From positions 2,604,001 through 2,668,000 of the forward strand of contig OU015569.1 in NCBI GenBank assembly GCA_907165135.1: a DNA stretch of 64,000 bases, in the 5' to 3' direction. Positions 15,099-28,500 of this stretch are shown one piece after another. The notes under the pieces are model-generated. The model saw only the letters and a list, made by a program, of their open reading frames with translations, was not told where the DNA came from and ran no database searches. Each line of letters opens with the position of its first letter. Position 1 is the stretch's first letter. Position numbers and translations under genes: made by a program. This DNA comes from Oikopleura dioica. Lineage: Eukaryota > Chordata > Appendicularia > Copelata > Oikopleuridae.

Positions 15099-18000
15099 TT
15101 AGTTTTTCTTTGACCCATTCCTTGGCGGGCCGCTTTGTTCTGATCCAGTGTCCGAGCTGATCAAATTTACTTCAGGGGACTCCTCCTTGATTTCATGGGC
15201 TCGTTTCGTCTTCTTTTTCCTCTTTAGCGGCGTCGAGGCATATCTTGAGACATGTTCTTCGTCAGAAGAAATCACCATCGTTCCTGTGCAGTTTCTGTTC
15301 TTCAACAATTTCCCTTGTCGAACTGGTGGACAAGATCGCGATCCGCGATTCTCCTTGTTCTGCTGCCACCTTTCGCGTTTGGAGGTGCCTGGTTGCATGT
15401 TGATTCCAGAGTCGCTTTCTTCTTCCGAACTGCCTACAAGCTCATTCTCCACTGGGAATAATGACTGCGATCTATCATCTGACCCCAATCCATTTTCAGA
15501 TTCCGAAGTGGTGTCAAACGGATTTCGAAAGTCCAGCTCTCCTATTTGAAATTTCTTTTGTTGATTTATTTTATTATCTGAAGTAGTTACCTAAATCGTT
15601 CGGTTCATCCATCATGTTGTCTTTATTACAGTCTCCTTCTGTCGTGAGAGGCAATTCAGGCGTGGGAAGGACAGATTGAGCTGGGAATTCCATCCTCGAA
15701 ATGGCGCGAGGAATCGAATTGTCCAGACTGCAGGTATTCGAAGCTATTGGCTCATCGAAATTGTTTTGAAAACTTAGAGAGGATTTTCAAATGCTCACAA
15801 CTAAAAGTTAATGAAGGGTTAATTGATAGATCGTTCCTTTGATTCGGTGTTTCAGGAGAAAACAAAGCGCCACTTAAATTTACTTCTTCCACAGAGTTTT
15901 GAGAGAGCTTCTCTGTAAGACCGTTCAGTGAATCGTCTCCAAAAGAGTGTGGCTCAAACTCATTGATGCTCAGATTCACAGGCTGAGGATCATCAACCTG
16001 ACGATCTTCGTCGCAATTATTTTCAGTATTGTAACGACTCAGAAGTTCTAGCGCAGCGGGCGGAGGAGAATCATCGAGACTAGGAGGAGAATCCTCCAGA
16101 CCAGATGGGATATCTGGAAGATCGCCACCAATTTCAGCAAGGCTTTCGTCTGGAACATGCGGCAGAGGTTCATCATCGCTAAGGTCCACATCGAGAAAGT
16201 TGAAATCAGTCGATGGTCCAGGCTGATCGCGAAGGGTTGCTCTCTTTTTTGTCTTTTTCGCGCTATTTTTTCTTCTTGGAGTTTTTTCCTTTGGCGTCCG
16301 TTTCGGTTTTGGTGTTCCTGATTTTCGTCTAGGAGTCTTCCATTCTGGCTCAGGGGATGGCGGCCTATGAAGTTTTTTATACTGTGCAGTAGGAATTGGC
16401 GTCGGTCCGAGAACAGGCCAAGCTGGCATTTCGTAGTTGAGCATTTTTCTCCATGTGGTTTTACGAACTTCAGGAGATTGACTAGTGATTTTGGCCATAA
16501 AAGTCTCCAAGGTCTTTTCGCCTTCGAGTGCTTTCTTGTAGCTCTCGTATTCGCACTCGTACATAAGATAGAGAATTCGACCGTTGTGTTTTCTTCCAGT
16601 TCGACCGGATCGTTGAGCATTTCGAGTTTGGTTCAAAGAATGGTCGTACTGAACTACAAGATCGCAAGCTGAAATGTCCAGTCCCTCTTCTCCAATAGAC
16701 GTCGCCGCTAGAACATTAATATCTCCCTTCTTGAACTTTTCCAGCTGCTCGACTTGCTGCTTCTGTGTGATCTTCTCGGCAGTGACTTTTAGCTTCGTAG
16801 TATTGGCTCCGTGGCCAACGAAAAAGATGCACGAACATTATTCGAGCAATTCGCAACTAAATATCTTCTGATTTCTTCGACAATGCTCCTGTCGTTGACG
16901 AACACGAGAGCTCTCTTTTTGTAGCTTGTGGCGGCATCAACAAAGTACTTTTCCAGTTCAGTTGCTAGGTTTTTCAGCTTCTCGCTCACTTCAGTGTTGC
17001 CAGGTTGTTTGAATCTGAAGATCGTTTTCTTCAATTCTGCAACTGCCTTGCGATTGATGTCTTTCCAGACAGATTTCTCCTTGTCCGTGCAGTTGTTTTC
17101 AAACAAGTCAACCATCTTGCCCATTCCGAATTTTCGCAGGGCCACCAGACAGGCCACTAGTTTCGAAAAATTCTAATAAAATTATTAGTGCTCTTATTCT
17201 TTTTTCTTGAATCACACTTACTTGATACTTGGGGTAATAAAATTTCCAGTATTGGAGGTGTTTTGACCTGTTGTACTCTTCTAACAGACCGTAGTTGCTG
17301 ACGCTCGCTATATTTATATTCAAAAGAAGCTTTCCCTTCTGAATGGTCTTTAAGATCCCGTCTCCGATGTCTGAGAGAAGGCGGAGGCATGTCAGTTCGG
17401 TCTTTGTTCGTCTAACAATGATCTCATCGATTTGGACGATATGTTTTTTTATTTCTGGATGCGAGGCTGGGTAGAACACGATGTCCTTTCAGGGCTCTTT
17501 CTTTGATTTTCTCCGAGTTGAATAAGCTTTGATAAGTCATTTAGGAGCCCCTTTCCTGTATGAATAAATTCTCAACCACTTTGTAAAGCTTGTCACGCTC
17601 TGGCGTAGCCGTCAAGCCAACGATTCTAAATTCATCCGTTTCCGCCTTGAAATTGGTAATGACTTGGCTGTAGGCGTGCTCTCCAGTCGCTCTATGTGCC
17701 TCATCCACGATGACGAGCTTGACTCGATTGAACTCGATGAGTTTTTTTCCAATGTCGCTATTGATACACTGGGGCGTCGCGCAGATCAGCCGGCACTCAC
17801 TGTACATTTTCTGGCGTTTCTTATCCGACGTATTCCCTGTGATGAGGCAAGATTCTCGCTTCGAAATGCCAGCATCGCGTGTGATCGCCTCCTGCTGCTG
17901 CTTTGCCAAGGGTTTCGTCCAAGCTACGAATATTGCCTGCGAGTTCGGATGCCAGTCGAGGAAGTTTCGGATCACTGCAGCTGCCACTAGAGTCTTTCCA

Positions 18001-18269
18001 GCACCAGTAGGAAGGCACACCAGGCAATTGTTCTTATTAACAAAAGTGAGGGGTATTTCTTTGATGAGAGTTACCTTCAAGGCTCGCCGTGTACATTGCT
18101 GTTGATAAGGCCTGACAGGGAAGTCATTCGGAAAGACAAATTCGCGCTGCTCGGCACTGTTAGCCGATTGTTGCTGCGTTGGCGAGACTACTTGGGTCGC
18201 CCAAGTAGTGATTGGTACTTGCTGAGTCCCATAACGCGTGTAAGTATTATGGAAAACGCGGTCCGACAT
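15099..18269 (-). CDS. FANCM: FANCM/Mph1-type DNA helicase
   Basis: FANCM is a superfamily 2 DNA translocase that remodels stalled replication forks and interstrand crosslinks in the nucleus. The N-terminal block reads FVFPNDFPVRPYQQQCTRRA. Motif I follows as CLPTGAGKT, then AWTKPLAKQQQ (motif Ia), CATPQC, the Walker B box VDEAH, and LTATPERD (motif III). Domain 2 contains AATSIGEEGLDI and QRSGRTGRKHNGRI (motif VI) near 16,620-16,730. The insert between the two domains is helical, as in FANCM/Hef. The C terminus is Lys/Ser/Pro-rich and acidic and stops at 15,099. I see no ERCC4 nuclease-like or helix-hairpin-helix domain, so the protein (roughly 900 residues) resembles yeast Mph1 more than vertebrate FANCM. 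The start follows ACAG, a usable acceptor, 126 nt after the URB1 stop. Confidence 0.88.
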
Positions 18270-18395
18270 CGTCTGTCTAAATCTATTCCGGTATATAATA
18301 TATATAGAATATACGGTATATTCTGCCGTACATAGAGAAAAGAGACAAAAGTAAAATTTACTATCTTTGTTTATTCAACTGAAGCTTTTTAAAAG

Positions 18396-21300
18396 TCAGG
18401 AATGAACAGCTTTCAAAATTCTTTCTTCGATTTTCAGTTTTTCTTTCTTGAGTTTTTGACGCGCGTGAATCGTGTTAGCAACTCCTTTCTTTTTAATAAC
18501 AAGTGGGTCGACCATTATCAGCTTTTCAACGAGTCGTAAGACACTAGATCGATACTTAAGAAGCATGGAATTAACGAGGAGTACTCTACCTTTCATAAAG
18601 TCGAGGATCATCTGTGTTCAACGCCGCTAGAACTGAATCCAGTGCGTGGTAGTGATAAAGACTTGTTACATCTGATGAATGAATCAGCATTTCTTCCATA
18701 AAACTGAAAACAGAACATAGAAAATTATCTCCTCATTGGTTGCCTCACTTGATTATCCACAATCGCTTTCTTTTCGTATTACTGTGTGCCCAGAAAAAGT
18801 CGATGAAATCTGGCACCGAATCTGAGAAACTTTCCATATGAACCACACTGGCCATCATCGTCTGATACATTTCATGCTCTGGCTTGATCATCAAATGAAT
18901 CGCTCGGGAAAAATAGACTGCGACAGCACTTTTTAGCGGTTTTTCTTTTACAAGATTGAAAATAAGCATTTCTTTTTTGTGTCACTTTGATAAATGAAAG
19001 TAAATGCGATTTGAATCTATTCCTGGTTCGAGAATTTCCTCCAAGAACAAGAAGAATGAAGCGATAAGATTGAAATTCGACCAGCGGTAAATAATCAGAT
19101 GATCTTTAATCCGGAAGAGGGATTCTAGAGCAACGCTTCGAAGCTTGTCGTCTTCAAGAGTCAATGCCATGATACAGAAACTGAACGCTCCTAAAATCTG
19201 TTGAAAAATCAATATGTAGATAAAGAGCTTACCAGAGCTTATCAGGAGTTTTGGGTCAACTTGAGCATCTGCTCTCACCAAATCACAAAGAGCAAAAAGC
19301 ATGAAGGCAGGATCATAAACGCAAGAATCATCTTTCTTTCCAAAATTAATCATCGTTTTTTGCATTCTTTCTCTATCCAAGTTCTCCAAAAAGGCGCGGG
19401 AATGATCTGTAGTCAAAATTCTAGACGATTCGTTTGATTCGTGGCTTGAGCTACTTGATGAGCCGAATAAAAAGGGACGATGGCGGTAGATGAGTTTTGA
19501 TCGGGAGAAAATTTTGTTGATGAAAGAGTTGATTTCTCGGTCCAGTGGGGAAGTCGAACAGGTATAAATGCTTTGAATGGGTTTATGAAATTTTCACAGA
19601 GCAAGCATTGCTTTTGCTGAAAAAAAGATAAACCATTTCCTAAGAGACAACTTGGGTAACTCTTCCCAAAGGTCCTCTTCTTCTCCCAAAATCTGCAGCA
19701 CGAGCAATATATTCATCCTCCCTTCTTCGGATAGCTCTTTATTCCTCAAATTCATTTCTTTCAGTAGTTCCTTCGCTTCTTCATTATCCATCGCTTCGAC
19801 TTCTATCAATGAGCAGAGGATCTTGAGTTCATTCAAATCATCGTACGATTCCATCGCTAGTTTTTCTTTCAACCTATTTTTCGTCAATTCTGTAAATTCT
19901 TGAGGAAGTGTCTTGACTCGCTCGAGAAAGCCACCGTTTCCTAGAATTTGACAGATTTGCAGCTCGGACATTTTACACGATTTGGAAGGTTTTTTCAGTG
20001 CGCTTTCAAGAAGATCTGCCGTTTGAATGGAAATGGAAGGGTTAGAAATCGCCCGAAGGAGGAGTTTTTCGGACCAAGACAAGCAGGGCTTAATTCTATT
20101 TCAGAAAGAAAGACAATTTCAATGCCTACCTTTGTGAATTCAAGTAGCTCTGAATTTTCCAACAAGCATTTTTCCAGTTCGAAAGAAAACTTTTTCCCTT
20201 CAAAAGCTCTCTTAGACTTTCCTCAAGTCCGGTAAAATTTCTAATGTGCCGAGCCGCCAAGAACTTAGCTTTCGTCGATGAGTCGCTTTTTCTCAAAATT
20301 GCAACGAGCAGTTCTATGGTTAGGTGATGCGCTTCTTTTTCAAGTATTTCTTCGTACTGGCACAATTTCAACAGCTCATAGTTTTCGAATTTTTGGACAA
20401 TTGAAGGGTCTTTTTCGTATAACACTTTTAGAAATTCCTTTGGCGCAGAAAATAAAGATTTCTTGAGCAATACGTCATTCGATAAAATCTCCTCCAGTCG
20501 CTCTTTTCTCAAGTATTCATGAAGTCCTTCAGCGCTAGAAAATTCTACCAGGGTCCGAGTATCAAAATGCTCCCAGAGCGTCTTGGGCGGCACCAATCCG
20601 GAGTTGTTGAAATATTTCATGCAAAACTGCTTCATCAATTTGTTCTCCACCAAAACGGTGAATAAATAGTTTTTGGAGAACTCGCTCTTTAGAAAATTTC
20701 GCTGGAAACTTGTCGATTCCAGAAGAGAGACGAGATGATGCGCTTCTATTTCGGAAAAGTCTTCGATTAGACTGGCGATTTGGGTGAGAAGAGGGACGTT
20801 TTCGTTGGCTTCTTCGATTTTGGAAACATAGAAGATAAACTTCGATAAATTGTCGAAGCATTCCGGAGCTTCGCAGCCGGATTTTCGCTTCTTATTCTTT
20901 GATTTCTTCGTTTCGATCCAGAGCTTTTCGCATTTTCTAATTATCGATTCATTTTCTTCGTTGGCTAGTTCTCTGAGAGCATCGAAAATCGCAGCCAACG
21001 TGAGTTCCGGTCGCTTCACAATTGACCAGGCGACGAAGATTGCTAAGACTTCTGGAGAAATTGAGTTGTCTTTTTCGATCAGTTTGACGATTATTTTTGG
21101 GAGTGGAGAAGAAGGCAAGCGCGAGACTTCCATGGGAGTGTCGCTTGATCGAGGAGAAATGAGAGATTTGAGCTCGCTAAGCCAACCAGCTGACGTTGTA
21201 TCGCTGAGAAAAATCATAAAATACTCAATAGTCTTTTCTATTTTACCTAGTAATATCTTTGGCGATTTCTTCCAAATTTTTAATCTTTGATGAAATCAGC

Positions 21301-23064
21301 GGCCAAGAAGGAAAAGCAAGCAGTTTCGAGAGCACCTCACAAGCAGACCCTTTCAACTCCATCGAGCTCTTTTCTGATTGCGCGATGAGAACGAGCTCCG
21401 AAAATGCGTTTTTCTTCCCTTTGAAGAACAGAATCGAGTCTCTTCTTTTGTCGATAAGTTCGAGCAAAATTATTGTGCTTCGTTCGCAGCTAGTCATTTT
21501 TGAGATGAAGCTCTCGAATTTTACTGGAGCCAGCACAAAAGGACAGAACTCATCTGAACTAAATTTTATTTTTATATTCAATCTGTCAACCACTTGCCGA
21601 TTGATTTGAGCATCACCATCGTCTGAGAAATCAAGTTTTCATCAATCTTGCGCCTGTTTGTTTCTGACTTGTCGATAGAGAGAAGAATCCGATTGAGCCA
21701 AGAGTTCAGCGCCATTCCTTGAGGCAGCAGATCTACTGCTTGATCTTGAAATTGTTGCTGGACGTTTTTCTGCGTCTCTGGATGATCTATTCTTCCAAGC
21801 AGCTGGTGAACCCGAGCCAGGAGGAGGGGATAGACGCGGATCAAAGCAGCTACGTCCTAGGAAAGGCTTTTATTGTTGTTTGGGCTCGAAGATTTCTTAC
21901 TTTATAGCTTCCCATTTTCGATTGCTTCGCTAGAAGAGCCTCAAACTCCTCCTTTTTAAACAATCCAAAAGTTTGCTTTTTGATGCACTCGATTACCGCT
22001 GCTGGGTCTCCACGAAGTCGCTTTTTCTTCAAAATGCTATCGCTTTCTTCTAGTTTCTCAAGAACGCACTGGAAGTGAGTGACGTTCTGCAAGTCGATTC
22101 CTGGAAAGAAGTACTTTGGAATGAGCTCTTCTCGTCGCGCTAGAATCTCGGCCGAGAAATTTATTGACAACTCGTCGCCTTTTCTGATTGAAGTCAGGAG
22201 AGACATGAAGTGAAAGTTGGCCATTTCTTTCTGCAGCAGATCCTGGTCAAGGGCCGCTCCGTGCTCGTGATCCACTGCGAGAAGAAGCATGTTCGAGAGA
22301 AAGGGTTTGAATTCGGGAGAAACTTTGAGCCAGAGGCGGCCGAGAGACTTAAGCGTCAAGTCTTTGAAAATCGACAATTTCGAGGTCTTCGACATTTCCT
22401 GATTAGCCAGCACTTTCGAGTGGAAGAGTTCCAGCGTTTCGAAGTCCTTTTCAAACTGCTCTGGAGAAAGGATTTGAAGAAAATTGGACAAAAGGGCCGT
22501 GTTAGGATTAACGTGCATTCCACTGTAGAGCAGATAATGGTGCACAAGTCGTTTGAGCTCTAGGAAGAAGTTTGCCTTGCCGAATAAAACGTACACAGAT
22601 GTCCATTCCATGTCGGGCACGACTCCGTAATTGATCAGGGTAGAAATGAGCTGAAGGGCGATCATGTTGACTTTTTGCGAGAAAGGCAGGGAGAGGCAGT
22701 TTTCTAGGTTGCGAGGAGACTTGGAAATTTCAATAGCCGCTTTAAAAGGATTTAAAATGCAAATTTCAAAACTCAAATTTCAAATTATTTTTCCACTGAA
22801 AACCCTTCCTGGTCGCCCAACATCGTCGATTATCTGCGACAAAATACGCAGCGATAGAATTACTTCATCATTATCCTTCTGTTTCACGGCGTGAATGAAC
22901 TTTTCAACTGCTGACGCTGTGTACCCCGCTAGTCCGGTGATGTTCGTCTCCAAAAATCGGTTAAGCTGCTCCCGGTTCGCCGTCAAAAGGTCTATTCTTT
23001 TCGCGGAAGGAGCGGAATCGAAATCCGGCTCATCAGAACGCTCAGAAGGACGCTTTCGATTCAT
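18396..23064 (-). CDS. URB1: URB1/Npa1-like ribosome biogenesis protein
   Basis: URB1 (Npa1) is a nucleolar scaffold needed for early assembly of the large ribosomal subunit. The gene encodes a long all-helical, Leu/Glu/Lys-rich protein (about 1,400 residues) in roughly nine exons. A nuclear-type basic start (MNRKRPSERSDEP) and KKSKNKKRKSG in the middle fit a nucleolar location. The C-terminal part matches my recollection of the conserved URB1 domain: YDPAFMLFALCDLVRADAQV, then SFCIMALTLEDDKLRSVALE, then AVYFSRAIHLMIKPEHEMYQ, with a loop ending VPDFIDFFW. The N-terminal half is too diverged for me to place by eye. Another HEAT-repeat protein cannot be excluded. FANCM follows on the same strand after 126 nt, so co-transcription is possible. 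Confidence 0.65.
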
Positions 23065-23196
23065 TTAACGATATTTCTGAGTTGAAAAGCTTGTTAAAGA
23101 AAATCTACTTTCTCATTTGGATGAAGAGGGTTTATTTGGAAGCGAGTTTATGAATCATTGGAACAGTCGAACAGGAAATAAGTTAAGCATCGATTT

Positions 23197-24899
23197 TTAT
23201 TTGGGATCGACGTGCATGTTTTCGAAGATCCAGGCCATGTAGTTAGCGACACGGGTGTAGAGTCCTCGCCGGCCGCAGCCAGCGCCAATGTTGACGATTC
23301 CCTGCAGCTTGTAACCGTCGTCTCCGAGGTCCAGGCAGAATAGAGGCCCACCAGAGTCCCCGTCGCAAGCGGCGCCATGCGCTAGAATCAGTTTTAACAA
23401 CCAGCTTATCAAGTATAAAAAATCACCTGAAGAAGGAATGGAGCCATATTTGCTGGGGTCGTAACTGCTGTCAGCCGTGCTTCGCCCCGCACAGAGCCGA
23501 TTCTCCATGCTTTTGAAAAGAACGCCAATTTCTAGCTCCCGCTGATTAAGTGTGCATTCGTCCATCGGAAAAAGGCGCACCAGAGCTTGCTGCAGAAAAT
23601 TCGCTCGATCACTCTCTCCATAACTGCTCGAATAATAAAGACTGTCTTTCGCAGAGGGTTACATTATTTTTTCTGAAGTTGCCACAAAGAACTAGTAAAA
23701 GCCTCTTTCCTTGGAGACGGGTGTTTCCCCAGCCGGCGACAAAACAGGAAGACTGTTGGTATTTGTTGCTTCTAATGATGTCCGCTTCTGGATCTGGCAG
23801 GCAAATCGGCCGTACATACTCGTTGTACTGTATCGTACTGTTTGTTATAAGTAACGCGATATCGTTTTCATAGTCTGACGTTTTAAAACGAGGGTGCTTG
23901 ATTTGGGCTCTAAGATTAGCTCCGAAAATAAATAAACGAAACTATTTGAAGGAAATTACTTCTTTTAAAGCCCAACTTGACAATTTTATCTAGATGGTAT
24001 TCAAAACCAACTCCTTGCTCCGGATCAGAATCGTGTTTACCCAGGAGGACCTTGAAGCGCGCAACATGCAGAGTATCGATACAGTGGGCAGCTGTGACGA
24101 TAGCGCGGGAACTGATGACAGAACCAGCGCAAGGCTGCTCCCATTCTTTCGTTCGGATGTTCCTTCGCATCAGCATTGCCATCCACGGCCAGCTATGGGC
24201 AGCGGCTGTTTCTCCGTTGAAGATGCGAGCGGAAGCAGACATTTTGAACTTCGGGTGAATCATTCCGCAAGTTGAATCTTCCTCTTCGTCGATCTCATCC
24301 TTCTCCATCTTCGCGGAAGAATCATCGTTATAAGACAGGATCCACGTGACAGGTCGGTAGCACTTATCGTCTCTCCAGCAACACTTCCAGCGGTTACAGT
24401 GTTCTTCGGATACAAAACCTGACGAGCCGCAATAAAGTGAAGGAATATCCGCGTCACAACCCCGAATTATGGGTCGAAGAAAATTATTTTGGCAAGACTG
24501 ATAGAAGAGAATTAATATTGACCCTTTCCCAGAGTAAAGTAAACGCTCCGTACTGAACAATTTGTCCTCGGAAAGCAGGCGATGGTGGCATTGACAAGTA
24601 GGGATTCAGGTTGCTCTCTATCAGAGACGCACTAATAAAATTTAAGTAATTTAAATTCAGAGCTGTTAAAATTCCAAGATCAATCTAATCGAAAAATCTC
24701 ACCTAAGATTATCTGAATTCGACGACACCGAGCGCATCGCAAGCTGCCCATCGGAAGGGGCCAAATCATCCCTTGCTCTTTGGATGAGCTTGACCAAGCT
24801 TATCTGAAAATCTGCTAGTGGATTGACGCTCTTCTGCTGCGCTGTGGAATCGAGAAGCTCTGAGTGAGAAAAAGGCAAAAACAGCGGGGATATTTTCAT
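23197..24899 (-). CDS. Secreted trypsin-like serine protease with trefoil-like N-terminal module
   Basis: The S1 catalytic triad is complete: His in TAAHC, Asp in YENDIALL, and Ser in [12 protein letters not shown]. Activation would cleave before [14 protein letters not shown]. The Asp at the base of the S1 pocket is not visible at the usual spot, although RSTADSSYD precedes the intron before the Ser motif. Upstream lies a Cys-rich segment, [19 protein letters not shown] then DDKCYRP, whose spacing recalls a P-type trefoil module. It is followed by an acidic linker, [10 protein letters not shown]. The first exon (ATG 24,899) has a weak leader ([10 protein letters not shown]). The junction at about 23,586-23,709 works best as a GA-AG intron joining NTRLQ to [11 protein letters not shown]. 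The 3' end [10 protein letters not shown] matches the C-terminal helix of the fold. The substrate is unknown. Confidence 0.82.
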
Positions 24900-25534
24900 C
24901 AGCGGCGGTGGAACGCTCTCTCCGAATGACGACGATTACCGAGGAGCCTTAGCCGTTGCGGAGTAATGATTTTTTCAATAAAGAAGCGCGGGGTGCGTTT
25001 TTGAGCTTCAGGGGGCTTCAATCATCCCAATTCACTCAAGTGATAGGCATCCATTAACAACTACCGCAGGCCATGACAAGCCCTGACACTTGCTCTGCAT
25101 AATTTCGCCCGAAATTTTACGACACATTCATCACCCGATCCGAAGAGTGACTCAGGCAACGCGCAACTCGTGCTCTAGCGCCAGAATAGTACTATCAAGG
25201 ATAGTCCAAGGCAGTATCTTTCAGGAGTTCGAGAGCACAAGATTTTTTTATGAAATATCTGTCTTTATTTATATTTTTAAAAGGCACAGATTTTGTCTAC
25301 TTGATTTTGACATACAGAAATGTGAACGAGTGGTTTTTCTGTTTCGGAAATAAGAGGAAAAAGCAAGGACTTGAAATAATACAGAAGATGAAATAGTTTT
25401 GTTAAATATATATATATATAAACTTGACTTTAAGGACTTGAAGAAGTATGTTATTTAAATGAGCTAAAGGTAAATAAGCTGTAGAAGGCTTTTAAATGTT
25501 TAGCTATGAATTAATGAGTGAGAGCACGATAAAA
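24900..25534. other. Intergenic region with AT dinucleotide run
   Basis: About 630 nt between the protease start and the carboxypeptidase stop. It holds an AT dinucleotide run near 25,405-25,420 and otherwise AT-rich DNA. No gene seen. Confidence 0.5.
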
Positions 25535-28500
25535 CTAGACACGATTCCGCAAGAGACTCTTTCTCAGTTCCATCTCGTCTGCTCCACTCTCTTGCACGCC
25601 GATTTTGTTGAACTGGAAAGTGCCCGCGCCCGAGTTCGGAGCGCGCTTCTTGTAGAAAATGATACAGCAAAAGAGGATCCCTAGAGTGGTAACGCCGTAG
25701 ACTAGAATGTTGACGAAGCTGCTCGAGTTTTCGCTCTCCCAGCTTGGATCTTCATCATCAACGACATCTTCATCTGTGCGTGCCTGTGGATCGACAGGGT
25801 CAGCGAGAATGTCCTCCTTATTTTCACTCGATTCAAAAGAGAGAAGTTTGTTTTCCGAATTGTCACTGGTAGGATCGTCCTCCTCAAGATCAAAGAGCTC
25901 GTCACTTTCAGACTCGTAGCTCTCTTCGGACTGCGATTCTTCAGAATTCTCCGAATCATCGTAGCTTTCTAGCGACTCTAGTAATTCCTCCTCGCTTTGA
26001 GCTTTAAACTGCGTCGTGTCGACAAACTCTTCTTCTTCCATGAGTTCATCTTCAATGTCCATTTGCGGCGTAACTTGGAACAAGTTAAATTTCAGGAAGA
26101 CAGTTGGTTTTTCAGCGGTAATCTCTATGCTTTCTGTTTGGTTGTGGAAGCCCGGCTTGTGGATAAGCACGGAGTAGGTTCCAGGAAGAAGCGGACGGAA
26201 GAAATCGCCGCTTTTCAGTGACTGCACGTGATGCGAACGGGCTTTGGGAACATCTAGTGACAGGAGTTATTTTATTAAATACCATTTTGTCAATCACCTT
26301 GATCATAAATCTCGACGATCGCTTGAGAAACGGGGTTTTCGTTGACATCGAGAATCTGGCCAGTGAATCCGGACGAGGCGAAAGAGTAGTATTTGTAGAT
26401 ACTCTCTCTATTCGCTTCCCAGTATTTTTGAAGAAAAGGCTCAGAGGGATACTTGAGACAGCCGATTTCAACAGTCACCTCGAGCGTATTCGTGTAGAAG
26501 TAGTTCCAGTCTTGCATGCTGCCGGAAACTTCGTACCACTCGGCGCCGTTAGTTATTCCGCCTAAAATAAGAACATGGGGAAAATGGACAGAAAGTGGAC
26601 AAACCTTTGAATCGCTCTACGCCGTATAGACTCTTCGTTTTTGGATTTTCCTCGATCCCGATCGCATCATCTTCGCACCCTTTTCCATTCGCCATTGTTG
26701 GATGATTGTTTGCATAAGTACTGGCAAGATGACGAAAGACATCGTCGTCGTCGCACTTAGAGTAGCTACCTTTTTTATCGCGACCAAGAGCATAACTAGT
26801 CTTTGAGCTCCAATAGTTGTCGTCGTACGGATAGTTGGCCAAAAGACCGCCATTGTGCAGATTTAGCGACAAGACGAAATTCGTCTTTTCGGACCAGTTC
26901 ATAACGAGCTCTGTCTCCCGAGCTGGAAGAGGCGCTCTTCCTTGCTGCGGGAAGGGAAAATTGCGATTGAGATCGACACGATCATTGTTGTCACGTCCAA
27001 AGCCGCCAGTTTGAGCATCTTGTTTGTGTGGTCCGTCGTTGAGGATTTCTAGCGTCGCGATTTCGTGCCCGTCTGGATTCATTGTAGAAAGAACGTGGAT
27101 TCGGTTGGAGTCGACGAAATTCTTGACTTGGGGATCACTCTCGTAGTTGGTGACGAGATCAGTAATGAAAGCGACGGCGGTGATTTGCGAAGAAGCCTCG
27201 TTTCCGTGCATCGCAGCGACGAGTTTCAACTCGGGCTTGAATAGCTGATGCTCGCCTGGGTCGCTGGAGACTTCGACGACCCAGAGATCGCGTTCCTTGA
27301 TTGACTTGCCGATTGAGTAGAGCTTTGAGATTGAGGAATACTTCTCCGTAAGTTTTTGGAGGTATTCCGTCAGATCCGCGTGGAGACGATGTTTGAAAGG
27401 GTTGAAATCAGGATCAGTAAGCTTCGAGAGATCGACACGTGCGGGAGCACTCTCTTTTTCTTCGTTTTCGGAAAGCACCGAATTAGCTTCCTCCTCAGGA
27501 GGAGATTGAGTAGGCTCCTGATCATAATCGTCAGTTCCTGGCTCGGGATTTTTTGCACGAAGTTCCAGAGGAGTTTCAATTTCTTTCGAAGCCTCTTGTT
27601 CTTGTGCGTCGACTAAATCTAGAGTTTCTGTTTCGAGAATTGATTGGGGCTCGTCAGAGTCGACTTTCTCCTCAATTACGGTTTGATTGTCATCATCAAT
27701 TTCTTCTGTTTCAGACGATCGTTTGCCTCGGAGCGTGATGTTTCGGGCAACTCCGCCTTTTGGCACATCGATTGTGATTGTTTCCGTCTCAAAGCCTTCT
27801 TTTGCGAAAGTGACTTGATAAGTTCCCGGGACGAGTGGTCTCCAGTAGTCGCCGTTTGAGTCCGAGTGCATTACTTTATCAATTCCGTCGACTGTAATTT
27901 CAACGTTGTTCTGTGGATCCCCTTCGTCGCAAGTAATAAACCCATGGACAGTTTGATCCGATTGACGAATGTAAGCCAGAAGGGCGTTTTTGTTTCGAGT
28001 CCATTCGTGCTCAAGCGTTGATGCTCTAGGATACTTGCAGCAAGTCAGTTCGATGGTGATCTCGACGCAATCGCCGTAGATGTAGTTGAAGTCTTCCATG
28101 CCGCCGTTGAGGGGATACCAATTGGCACCATTCGTGACACCTTTGATGAAGCTAGGCTCGGGCTCGCCACATGCTGCGCCGTCCATTTTGTGCATTGTTT
28201 CGTGGTTATCTGCGTAAACATGAGCCAGCCACTTCAGGAGCTCATCATCTGGCATCTTTGAGTAGCCATGTCGCTGGCCATTTGGAAGTCCGTCCCAGCT
28301 AAAAGACAAGTTTAACTCCTTGACTACTGTGTGGCCAAGTAACTGGGCAGGACTGACCCATAAGAAGCGACTTCAGAGCCAGCATGCAAATTGAGGGAGA
28401 GAACAAAACGACTGTTCAGGATCCAATCGATCATCGCTAAATTCTCCTTGGCAATGTTTCGCCCGTTTCCGAGCTGTGTGTCGCCGACCTTCCAGTTTGT

